In this document: positions 1 through 6,780 of the stretch, one piece after another
How the letters are laid out: every line of letters starts with the position of its first letter
How positions within the stretch are numbered: the first letter of the stretch is position 1
DNA from: Deltaproteobacteria bacterium
GTDB lineage: Bacteria > Desulfobacterota > Desulfarculia > Adiutricales > JAGVGV01
Reading direction: 5' to 3'
NCBI GenBank assembly: GCA_015233515.1
Contig: JADFXS010000031.1
Span: 1 to 17,067, forward strand
DNA length: 17,067 nucleotides
Notes under the pieces: generated by a model
Database searches by the model: none
What the model saw: the letters and a program-made list of their open reading frames with translations, nothing else
What the model was told of the DNA's origin: nothing
Made by a program: the position numbers and the translations under genes

Positions 1-50
1 ACTTCGCGTTTCGCCTGGGATTTACGCACCCTATCCGCGATTTGATGGTG

Positions 51-71
51 GATTTGGGATTTGGGATTTGG
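51..71. repeat. Three tandem GATTTGG heptamers
   Basis: Three perfect head-to-tail copies of GATTTGG lie at 51-57, 58-64 and 65-71. The array is too short to call a functional element. Slipped-strand copy-number change is possible, and no coding frame runs through it. Confidence 0.7.
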
Positions 72-183
72 GGTATATTTTATCAGAGAACACGGTTTAT
101 GGTAAGAGATTCGTTCTATTCTTTTCACCAAAACAAATCGGACACCAGGTTTTGTTGATTAAAAGAGTCAGGTTTATGATTAG

Positions 184-245
184 CCGACCTATCTGATGTT
201 AAGAGCCTTCAAAAAGGCCTGGGTGGATTCGGGTCGGACTTTTTA
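184..245 (+). terminator. Possible rho-independent terminator of an upstream gene
   Basis: CCGACC (184-189) pairs with GGTCGG (232-237). Inside it lies a second hairpin, GCCTT (205-209) with AAGGC (214-218) over a 4-base loop. The outer stem is followed by ACTTTTTATT. The stem is short and the enclosed region long, so this is only a candidate. It would end a transcript that enters from the left edge. Confidence 0.3.
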
Positions 246-275
246 TTGGGCAAATGCGGTATTCTATTATATAGT
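246..275 (+). promoter_or_regulatory. Weak candidate promoter for the sigma-54 activator
   Basis: TTGGGC (246-251) and TATAGT (270-275) are separated by 18 bases and sit about 60 bases before the TTG start at 337. The -35 box is poor and the -10 box fair. The call rests on position and AT richness rather than on a strong match. Confidence 0.25.
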
Positions 276-336
276 TTAACCAGTACGGATATTTAGCGAT
301 TGCCCTTTCACCCAGGTTAAGACGGAGATGTCATAA

Positions 337-1824
337 TTGGTCCAGGATCCCACCACCAAAAAAGACGGCCATGGCTCCAAGCCGTCTCGAAACCAAAAGA
401 GCCGGAATGCCGATACGCACACCGCACATAAAGATAATGAAATCCGTTACCGGATCTTATTCGAGGAGGCTGGGGATGGCATCTTCATTTTGAATAATAG
501 AAGAATAGTTGATTGTAATCAAAAGACATGCACGCTCTTTGCCTGTGGCCGCGATCAGCTGATTGGCAAGACCCCCCTCGATCTTTCCCCCGAATTACAG
601 CCAAACGGTAAACGTTCGGATCTGGAAGTCTATGGACTTGTTGCCGCGGCTTACTCCGGCAAGCACCAGTTCTTTGAATGGCAACACCGCCGTCCCAATG
701 GGACTTTATTTGATGCGGAAGTGAGTCTCGCCCTGGTGGAGTTTGCCAACGCTGCTAACATCCTGGCCATTATGCGCGATATCACGATCCGTAAACAAGC
801 GGTGGAAGAGCTGAAAAGGCTGAAAAGCAAACTCCAGGAAGAAAATACCTATCTTCAGGAAGAGATCAATATCGATCATAATTTCGGCGGGATTATCGGC
901 GGCAGCCTTGCCCTCAGGAAAGTGCTCACCAACGTCGAGTATGTGGCCGTCACCGATTCCAGTGTGCTGATCATGGGGGAAACCGGCACGGGCAAGGAGT
1001 TGATTGCTCGAGCGATACACAGTATCGGCAAAAGAAGGAACCGGCCTCTGGTGAAAGTCAACTGTGCCGCTCTGCCGGCCAACCTGATCGAGAGCGAATT
1101 GTTTGGTCATGAGAAAGGTGCTTTCACCGGAGCGATGATTCGGCGCGTCGGCCGCTTCGAACTGGCTCATGGCGGGACCATCTTTTTGGATGAAATAGCT
1201 GAACTTCCTCAGGCGTTACAGAGCAAACTGCTTCGTGTGCTTCAAGACGGCGAATTTGAAAGGGTGGGGGGAACGCAAACTCTTAAAGTGGATGTCCGCG
1301 TCATTGCCGCAACCAACAGGGAACTTGAAAAGCTGATAAGAAAAGGTGAGTTTCGGGAGGATCTGTTTTACCGCTTGAATGTGTTCCCCGTTTTATTGCC
1401 GCCCCTTCGGGATCGTAAAGAAGATATCTCTGTCCTGGCCAATCACTTTGCCATTAAATACAGCGCCAAGTGCGGCAAAAAAATAGAATCCATCCCTCAG
1501 AAAACCCTGGAAGCTTTGCAGAGTTACCATTGGCCGGGCAATATTCGCGAGCTTGAAAACATCATCGAGCGTGGGGTGATTGTTTGTCGGGGGACGCAAC
1601 TTAAGGTCGGTGACTGGTTGCCCGTTAAACACACCGATCGATTGGAAAGTAGTTTGGTAACCATGGAAGAGTCCGAACGAAACCATATTATCAAGGCGTT
1701 GAAAATAACTAATGGGTTAGTGAGCGGCGAGAAGGGCGCCGCAAAGATTCTCGGTCTCAATCCTCAGACATTGTATTCCCGGATAAAAAAACTTGGCATC
1801 ACGCGTGAGCAGGCGCTTCAGTAG
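337..1824 (+). CDS. Sigma-54-dependent activator with PAS sensor domain
   Basis: A 495-residue enhancer-binding protein that would bind upstream DNA and use ATP hydrolysis to open sigma-54 promoters. A PAS domain spans about residues 38-152, followed by a short coiled linker (about 153-180). The AAA+ domain (about 184-412) has Walker A GETGTGKE at 214-221, the sigma-54 contact loop GAFTGA at 261-266 and Walker B GTIFLDE near 280-286. A Fis-type helix-turn-helix closes the protein (about 455-490, AAKILGLNPQTLYSRIKKLG). There is no receiver domain, so control is probably by ligand or redox state at the PAS domain rather than by a partner kinase. The start is TTG with GGAG 9 bases upstream; the nearby ATG at 328 meets a stop after one further codon. 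The next downstream genes are preceded by a sigma-54 promoter and paired repeats, which makes the hydroxylase operon its likely target. The family call is secure; the target and ligand are inferred. Confidence 0.95.
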   Translation: MVQDPTTKKDGHGSKPSRNQKSRNADTHTAHKDNEIRYRILFEEAGDGIFILNNRRIVDCNQKTCTLFACGRDQLIGKTPLDLSPELQPNGKRSDLEVYGLVAAAYSGKHQFFEWQHRRPNGTLFDAEVSLALVEFANAANILAIMRDITIRKQAVEELKRLKSKLQEENTYLQEEINIDHNFGGIIGGSLALRKVLTNVEYVAVTDSSVLIMGETGTGKELIARAIHSIGKRRNRPLVKVNCAALPANLIESELFGHEKGAFTGAMIRRVGRFELAHGGTIFLDEIAELPQALQSKLLRVLQDGEFERVGGTQTLKVDVRVIAATNRELEKLIRKGEFREDLFYRLNVFPVLLPPLRDRKEDISVLANHFAIKYSAKCGKKIESIPQKTLEALQSYHWPGNIRELENIIERGVIVCRGTQLKVGDWLPVKHTDRLESSLVTMEESERNHIIKALKITNGLVSGEKGAAKILGLNPQTLYSRIKKLGITREQALQ

Positions 1825-2132
1825 AGGCTTCCCCAGTATCGGGTTGTCCTCCGGCGTTGGAGTGAGTCGAATATCCGGCAACCGGGAATTCCTGATAAAC
1901 AGCTTCTCAAAAAACCAGCGGAATCGATGTGCCTCCATGTTTCAATTCGGACAGCGGATTTTGGAATCCACTGCGGGATCTGAACGATGTTTCGTCATTT
2001 CCTGCTTGGCCTCACATTATTATATTTAATAAAAAAACAAGCTCTTCCCCCTATGCAGCGATTCTCGCGAAATACTCTTCACCGACCATGGCCCTTCCGC
2101 GGGCCGGAAACCACTCACTGTCATTTAATGCT

Positions 2133-2171
2133 TTCTGAAATATCATAATCACTTCTGAAATACCATAATCA
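2133..2171 (+). promoter_or_regulatory. Paired 19-bp direct repeats, candidate activator binding site
   Basis: TTCTGAAATAYCATAATCA occurs at 2133-2151 and 2153-2171. The copies differ at one base and have a 20-base period, close to two helical turns, so both would face the same side of the DNA. A partial inverted match (TGATTAT) follows at 2209-2215. The pair lies about 93-131 bases upstream of the -24 box, the usual range for upstream activating sequences of sigma-54 activators. Binding by the adjacent regulator is inferred from position. Confidence 0.6.
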
Positions 2172-2263
2172 GCGTTTGCCGCCTTCCCTGACGGATATGT
2201 ATTCAGAGTGATTATTTATACGTAATATCTGTCAGTTAGTTCAAGCGCCGATCATTCCTGCCA

Positions 2264-2280
2264 TTGGCACGCAAATTGAT
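2264..2280 (+). promoter_or_regulatory. Sigma-54 (-24/-12) promoter of the hydroxylase operon
   Basis: The sequence TTGGCACGCAAATTGAT matches the RpoN consensus TTGGCACG-N4-TTGCW at every fixed position except one: the -12 GC doublet reads GA. The spacing between the -24 GG and the -12 element is correct. Transcription would begin near 2291, leaving a leader of about 175 bases before the ATG at 2469. The enhancer-binding protein encoded just upstream supports the call. Confidence 0.75.
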
Positions 2281-2468
2281 ATTTATCTCAATTGGATTTC
2301 AAATGATTCACAGGGGTTATGATGTCCACCTCGGCTGGGCCCATTTGGACACCAAGGCTCCAACCAGGCGGATTCACAACCAAACAAACCGTTCGTAATC
2401 CATTCCGTTATGGAAAGCGTTATCCATCTTTTTCTACTCATACCGACCAACAGGGAGGAAATTTTGAA

Positions 2469-3338
2469 ATGTGGCAAGCGTACAAATTCCCGGATACGAT
2501 CAAAGATGCTGTTTCAGTCCTGAATAGCGGCCAGGGGATGGCCAGGATCATTGCCGGCGGCACCGATCTCATGCTGGACATCCAAAGGGGGCGTCATGCG
2601 GTGGAAACGCTGGTTGACTTGGCAAATATCAAGGAATTGGGCCGTATTACGGAAGAAAATGGAGAGATAAAAATCGGCGCCAATGTAACCTGCACACAAA
2701 TCGTCAACTCAAAGCTGATTCAAGAAAAAGCTCCGGCGTTGTGCCAAGGCGCTCGCAAATTGGGTTCGAAACAAATCCGAAATATCGCCACCATAGCCGG
2801 CAATATCGTCCGCGCCCAACCGGCCGCCGACACGGCTGTTCCTCTGGTTGCCTTGGGGGCGAAACTTGAGCTGGCCTCGGCCGACGGAACGCGCACCATT
2901 GATATCCTGGATGCCTATGGCGATGGTTTTGCCAAGTCGACGATCGACAGCACCTCGGAGATTCTGACCTTCATCACTTTCCCGACGCGGAAAGCGGGGG
3001 AAGGCTCTTCGTATGTGCGACTCGATAAACGCAAAGCCCTTTCTTTGCCCATCCTGAACATCGCCTGCAAGGTCGTCTTGACGGGGGAGACCATTAAAGC
3101 CGCATCCATCGCCATGGGGCCGGTGGGGCCCGGACCGCAACGGGCCTTTGATGCGGAAAACAGACTGTCCGGCAGCACTATTTCGGAGGAGAACACTCGG
3201 GCGGCGGCCCAATTGGTTATCAATCAATGTGACCCCAGAGACAGCCTGGTGCGCGGCTCCAGAAGCTATCGCCTGGCCGTGATCGGCGCCCTTGCCCGGC
3301 GGGCGATTACGGAAGCTGTCGCCTGCGCCAAAGCCTAA
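2469..3338 (+). CDS. Molybdenum hydroxylase, FAD-binding (medium) subunit
   Basis: A 289-residue protein of the CoxM / molybdopterin dehydrogenase FAD-binding family. It passes electrons between the [2Fe-2S] subunit and the terminal acceptor through FAD. The N-terminal AGGTDL loop (residues 29-34) and NIATIAGNIVRAQPAAD (about 105-121) are the two FAD-contact signatures of the family. The start at 2469 is chosen because AGGGAGG lies 10 bases upstream and the protein then begins in the usual way (MWQAYKFP); a longer reading from 2319 adds an unrelated 50-residue leader. The extra four-cysteine loop that carries a [4Fe-4S] cluster in 4-hydroxybenzoyl-CoA reductase is not seen. It is first in a tight medium-small-large operon, with 28 bases before the next gene. 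Substrate unknown. Confidence 0.93.
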   Translation: MWQAYKFPDTIKDAVSVLNSGQGMARIIAGGTDLMLDIQRGRHAVETLVDLANIKELGRITEENGEIKIGANVTCTQIVNSKLIQEKAPALCQGARKLGSKQIRNIATIAGNIVRAQPAADTAVPLVALGAKLELASADGTRTIDILDAYGDGFAKSTIDSTSEILTFITFPTRKAGEGSSYVRLDKRKALSLPILNIACKVVLTGETIKAASIAMGPVGPGPQRAFDAENRLSGSTISEENTRAAAQLVINQCDPRDSLVRGSRSYRLAVIGALARRAITEAVACAKA

Positions 3339-3366
3339 CACTCTATTTTCGAGGAGACCGAATAAA

Positions 3367-3864
3367 ATGAAAAACATTACCGTCAATTTCACAATCAACG
3401 GGGAAGCGGTCGAAGTATCGTGCGAACCCGACAAAATGCTGGTGGATGTCATCCGGGACAACCTTTTTCTCACTGGAACCAAAATCGGTTGCCGCGAAGG
3501 CGAATGCGGCGCCTGCACGATCATCATGAACGGCGAAGCGGTGAATTCCTGTCTTATTCCGGCGGCAAAAGCCATGGGCAAAAACATCCAAACCATTGAA
3601 GGTGTAGCCGATGGCGACAAACTTCATCCTCTTCAGGCGGCCTTCATCGAAAAAGGGGCCGTTCAATGCGGCTTTTGTACACCGGGGGTCATCATGTCGG
3701 CCAAAGCGCTGCTCGAAAAGAATCAGACGCCGGAAAAACATGCGGTGCGGGAGGCCATCGGCGGAAATGTCTGTCGTTGCACCGGTTATGTCAAGATCGA
3801 GGAGGCGATTCACCATGCTTCTCGAATTATGAGTGAAACAACCGTAAAAGGCGGAGGGAAGTAA
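3367..3864 (+). CDS. Molybdenum hydroxylase, [2Fe-2S] (small) subunit
   Basis: A 165-residue electron-transfer subunit with both clusters of the family. A plant-ferredoxin-like cluster is held by Cys42, Cys47, Cys50 and Cys62 (GCREGECGACT), and the helical-domain cluster by Cys101, Cys104, Cys136 and Cys138 (QCGFCTPG and NVCRCTGY). All eight ligands are present, so it should be functional. The ATG at 3367 follows a GAGGAGA ribosome site. The stop is 2 bases before the large-subunit ATG, which points to translational coupling. No twin-arginine signal is visible, so the enzyme is expected to be cytoplasmic. Confidence 0.95.
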   Translation: MKNITVNFTINGEAVEVSCEPDKMLVDVIRDNLFLTGTKIGCREGECGACTIIMNGEAVNSCLIPAAKAMGKNIQTIEGVADGDKLHPLQAAFIEKGAVQCGFCTPGVIMSAKALLEKNQTPEKHAVREAIGGNVCRCTGYVKIEEAIHHASRIMSETTVKGGGK

Positions 3865-3866
3865 CA

Positions 3867-6278
3867 ATGGGAAGATATGTCGGAAAAAGCATCAACAGAC
3901 TGGACGGAGTGCAAAAAGTTACCGGCGCGGCAACGTTTGCCAGTGACATGGTTGCGCCGGGTATGCTTTTTGGCAAAATCCTGAGAAGCCCTCATCCCCA
4001 TGCCAAAGTAATCAAAGTCGACGCCAGCCAAGCGGAGAAACTGCCGGGGGTCAAGGCGGTTATCCATCGAGGAAATGTGCCGGACAATCCTTTTAATTCA
4101 GCCGCACCCATGTACACGACGGTTCCTTATCTCAAACCGGTGTTGGATCAACGGATATTTTCCGACAAAGTTCGCTTTGTGGGAGATGAAGTGGCCGCGG
4201 TGGCCGCCATATCGGAGAAAATCGCCGCAGAGGCCTGCAAGTTGATCAAAGTCGAATATGAAGTCTTGCCCGCGGTATTTGACATCAAAGAGGCCTTGGC
4301 CGAGGATGCACCGGAGATCCATGATCCCAAGATTACGCCGGCCGGAAAAAACATCGTGGCGGAAATCATCCGTCTCCCCCCCGGACCGCCCAGTGACGAT
4401 GTCGATAAAGCCTTTGAAAAAGCCGAGGTCATCATTGAAGAAGAGTTCAAGATCAATATTGTCAAGCAATGCCAGATGGAAAACATGGCGGCCTTGGCCG
4501 TGGTGGAGCCGGATGGAAAAATTAACGTGATTTCCACCACCCAGACACCTCATCCCACGAAGGCCATCCTGGCCAAGGTATTCGGTGTGCCGGCCAGCAA
4601 GATCAGGGTGAGCAACCCGCCTTATGTCGGAGGCGGCTTTGGAGTTCGTATCGGTCTGAGCGCCAAAGCGGAAGTTATGGCCGTCGCCCTATCCATGGCC
4701 ACCAAGAAACCGGTGAAGGTCTTATACACCCGAGAAGAAGACTTTTTAGCCACGGACACCCGCCATGGCGCGATCGTCCGCGTGAAATTGGGCGCCCAAA
4801 AAGACGGCACTTTTGTGGCCCTCGATTTGAAAGGCTACACGAACACAGGCGCATACTGTACGTTCGGCGCCGAACTTCCGGGCGTTCTCGGCGCCATGAC
4901 GCTGGCCATTTATAACATTCCGGCCATTCGATATTACGGGCACAGCGTATACACGAACTGCACCAATGCCGGGGCCATGCGCGGTTTTGGCAATCCCCAG
5001 GGCAACTTTGGCTTGGAACGGGTCGTGGACATGATGGCTGAGAAACTCAACATGGATGCCAAGGTCCTGCGCGAAAAAAATATCATGAAAGCCGGGGCCC
5101 CCTGGTTCTTGCCGTATCCATGCAGCAGCTCCGAACTGGCGGAATGTATCAAGCGTTGCGCGGAGAGCATCGGCTGGGAGCGCCGTGGCAAATTTAAAAA
5201 CAATTCCAGCGCCATTAGGCGCGGACTCGGGATGGCGGTCGGTACCCATGTATCCAACGCCTGGCCTTTCTGCGTCGACTATGACAATGCTTATGCGGCC
5301 GTGCAACAGGACGGTTCCGTAAACCTGTCGGTGGGCTGTTGTGACATGGGCACAGGTATCAGCACCAGCCTGCCCCAGATATTTGCGGAGAAATTGGGCA
5401 TAAAACTGGAAGATTTGTCATTTACTTTCGCGGATACCGCCGCCACGCCATTCACCATCGGCAACCATGCGAGTCGAGGCGCTTATGCCCAGGGAACCAC
5501 CGTCATGGCGGCGGCTGAAGACGTCAGAAAGCAGATTTTGGAATATGCGGCGGGCCTGTTCAAAGTGCCCCCTGAAGCGTTGATGATCGAAGACTCAATC
5601 ATTAAAATGGTGACCGCCTCGGGCGAGGACGTTACGGTGATTGATCCCGCTACGCTGCCCGGCGCCATCGAGGCGGCCAAAGCGGCACCTGTTCCCCCAC
5701 CCGTGGATCATGAAATGGTCAAGCCAGTGAAGACCAAAGGTGCCCAGCAGGGGATATCCCTGGAAGGCTTGAGTTATTATGCCCATATACGGAATAAGCA
5801 GTTTATCGGCATCGGCAGGACCATCCCGCTCAACGCCCCGCCCTGGCATTGCTGCGCCGCCGAAGTGGAAGTTGATATGGAACTGGGGACGATCCAGATA
5901 ATCAAAATAGCCGCGGCCCACGATGTCGGTACGGCCATCAACCCGAAGATTGTTGAAGGGCAGATCGAAGGGGGTGTCGTTCAAGGAATCGGCTTCGCCC
6001 TGAGTGAAGAGATCTTGTATAAACCCAATGGACAGCAGGCCCACACCAGCTTCTCCGCCTATATGTTGCCGACGGCCGAGGACATTCCCGAAATAGATGC
6101 CATGATTGTGGCAAGCAAGGATCCTTCAGGCCCTTACGGCGCCAAAGGCGTAGGAGAATGCGGCCTCGTTTGTCCGGCATCCGCCATTGCCAATGCCGTG
6201 GCCGATGCGCTGGGCGTAAAAGTCAACGAATTACCAATGACGGCCGAACGTGTTTATAAACTGATCCATAAAAATTGA
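3867..6278 (+). CDS. Molybdenum hydroxylase, molybdopterin-binding (large) subunit
   Basis: An 803-residue catalytic subunit of the xanthine dehydrogenase / aldehyde oxidase family, of normal length. It would hydroxylate or dehydrogenate its substrate with water as oxygen source at a Mo-pterin-cytosine or related cofactor. Cofactor-contact motifs are in order: TQTPHPTK and VGGGFGVR in the first half, GAMRGFGNPQ, CDMGTGIST, SRGAYAQGTT, and near the C-terminus GAKGVGECG with the likely catalytic base Glu764. The RGFGNPQ loop resembles xanthine dehydrogenase (RGFGGPQ) and differs from the AYRCSF loop of carbon monoxide dehydrogenase, so CO is unlikely. Purines, other N-heterocycles, aldehydes or aromatic thioesters remain possible. 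The ATG lies 2 bases after the small-subunit stop with GGAGGGA ahead. No cofactor-maturation gene is in the window. Confidence 0.94.
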   Translation: MGRYVGKSINRLDGVQKVTGAATFASDMVAPGMLFGKILRSPHPHAKVIKVDASQAEKLPGVKAVIHRGNVPDNPFNSAAPMYTTVPYLKPVLDQRIFSDKVRFVGDEVAAVAAISEKIAAEACKLIKVEYEVLPAVFDIKEALAEDAPEIHDPKITPAGKNIVAEIIRLPPGPPSDDVDKAFEKAEVIIEEEFKINIVKQCQMENMAALAVVEPDGKINVISTTQTPHPTKAILAKVFGVPASKIRVSNPPYVGGGFGVRIGLSAKAEVMAVALSMATKKPVKVLYTREEDFLATDTRHGAIVRVKLGAQKDGTFVALDLKGYTNTGAYCTFGAELPGVLGAMTLAIYNIPAIRYYGHSVYTNCTNAGAMRGFGNPQGNFGLERVVDMMAEKLNMDAKVLREKNIMKAGAPWFLPYPCSSSELAECIKRCAESIGWERRGKFKNNSSAIRRGLGMAVGTHVSNAWPFCVDYDNAYAAVQQDGSVNLSVGCCDMGTGISTSLPQIFAEKLGIKLEDLSFTFADTAATPFTIGNHASRGAYAQGTTVMAAAEDVRKQILEYAAGLFKVPPEALMIEDSIIKMVTASGEDVTVIDPATLPGAIEAAKAAPVPPPVDHEMVKPVKTKGAQQGISLEGLSYYAHIRNKQFIGIGRTIPLNAPPWHCCAAEVEVDMELGTIQIIKIAAAHDVGTAINPKIVEGQIEGGVVQGIGFALSEEILYKPNGQQAHTSFSAYMLPTAEDIPEIDAMIVASKDPSGPYGAKGVGECGLVCPASAIANAVADALGVKVNELPMTAERVYKLIHKN

Positions 6279-6294
6279 TAGAACAGTCAAGACG

Positions 6295-6332
6295 CCTGAG
6301 GGAAATCGGTTTTTGTTCTCAGGTAATTTTTT
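6295..6332 (+). terminator. Terminator of the hydroxylase operon
   Basis: CCTGAG (6295-6300) pairs with CTCAGG (6318-6323) and is followed by TAATTTTTT. It begins 16 bases after the large-subunit stop. The loop is rather long (17 bases), which lowers confidence. Confidence 0.55.
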
Positions 6333-6340
6333 AAACAAAT

Positions 6341-6370
6341 CCGGGTGATATTGATTTTCATATCACCCGG
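6341..6370. repeat. Perfect 11-bp stem hairpin
   Basis: CCGGGTGATAT (6341-6351) and ATATCACCCGG (6360-6370) form a perfect 11-bp stem over an 8-base loop. No T-run follows on either strand. It may be a transcript-stabilising structure or a second terminator after the one at 6295. Confidence 0.65.
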
Positions 6371-6443
6371 CTCTCATTTGACTTATGCTCACCTTTCGGA
6401 GCGATCGACGCTGACCTAATAATCTTACAAACAAAGATTTGCT

Positions 6444-6476
6444 GAAGCTCCCCGCGGCAAGCCACGGGGAATCTTC
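6444..6476. repeat. REP-like palindromic element, copy 1
   Basis: Nested arms GAAG...CTTC (6444-6447 / 6473-6476) and TCCCCG...CGGGGA (6449-6454 / 6465-6470) surround a GG-CAAG-CC tip. A second element with the same CCCCG...GCCACGGGG core and TTG/CAA tip lies at 8641-8691. Both are intergenic, as expected of REP/RAYT-type repeats. No RAYT transposase gene is in the window. Confidence 0.55.
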
Positions 6477-6670
6477 GACATGCGCTGTGATCCTCGAAAA
6501 TCCGGAGACTCTTCATTAGAATTAAACACCACGCCATTCTTCTCCAGCACCCGGAGAAATCATGGTAAATTCAGTCGAATGTGCTTTAGCCGATAACTTT
6601 TGATAGATGGTTCTTTTGAATCATGTCATTAATTCCGAGAAAGATTTGCTGAGGATAAGAGGGTATCTCC

Positions 6671-6684
6671 GACTAAGCTTAGTC
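6671..6684. promoter_or_regulatory. Perfect 14-bp palindrome upstream of the HisD-like gene
   Basis: GACTAAGCTTAGTC is a perfect palindrome about 97 bases before the ATG at 6781. CCGAC (6669-6673) and GTCGG (6700-6704) form a second, overlapping inverted repeat. It could be an operator for the dehydrogenase gene. No clear promoter boxes are seen next to it, and no regulator gene lies adjacent. Confidence 0.35.
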
Positions 6685-6780
6685 ATGACCTCCGGCAAAG
6701 TCGGGGTTGACCCATTATCAATAAAAGCTTGCGGCTATCGCGGATCGGTCCTCGATAGAGAAACACGAAGGAAGAAACAG

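Larger units (their letters stand above)
1..336. other. Left-edge non-coding stretch
   Basis: No gene is recognised here. An open frame from base 1 ends after 14 codons at a TGA (bases 43-45); it could be the tail of an upstream gene, but it is too short to assign. The stretch holds a GATTTGG heptamer repeat, a possible terminator (184-245) and an AT-rich segment at 258-300 that may carry the promoter of the regulator starting at 337. Confidence 0.5.
1825..2468 (+). other. Control region between activator and hydroxylase operon
   Basis: This 644-base stretch has no convincing gene: open frames inside it lack a good ribosome site and any recognisable protein. Bases 1825-2130 show nothing assignable. 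The second half holds two direct repeats (2133-2171), an inverted partial copy of their end (TGATTAT, 2209-2215) and a sigma-54 promoter (2264-2280). An in-frame ATG at 2319 could extend the FAD subunit by 50 residues, but that extension does not look like the family's N-terminus and the better ribosome site is at 2452-2458. Confidence 0.6.
6279..6780 (+). other. Intergenic region with several hairpins
   Basis: No gene is seen in these 502 bases. In order they hold a probable terminator (6295-6332), an 11-bp perfect hairpin (6341-6370), a REP-like element (6444-6476), a TTCTCC/GGAGAA hairpin (6540-6558) and a 14-bp palindrome (6671-6684). An open frame from 6607 runs into the dehydrogenase, but its first 58 codons do not match the family and have no ribosome site. 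Confidence 0.6.

Noticed and set aside
1793..2138. Short open frames after the sigma-54 activator
   Set aside because: No ribosome site, unusual composition, and overlap with the regulatory repeats; treated as non-coding.
2709..3620. 303-codon open frame on the minus strand
   Set aside because: It lies opposite the FAD and [2Fe-2S] subunit genes, which have clear motifs; it shows no recognisable domain and looks like an antisense shadow of GC-biased codons.
4746..5306. 186-codon minus-strand open frame
   Set aside because: Antisense to the molybdopterin subunit; no protein-family features.
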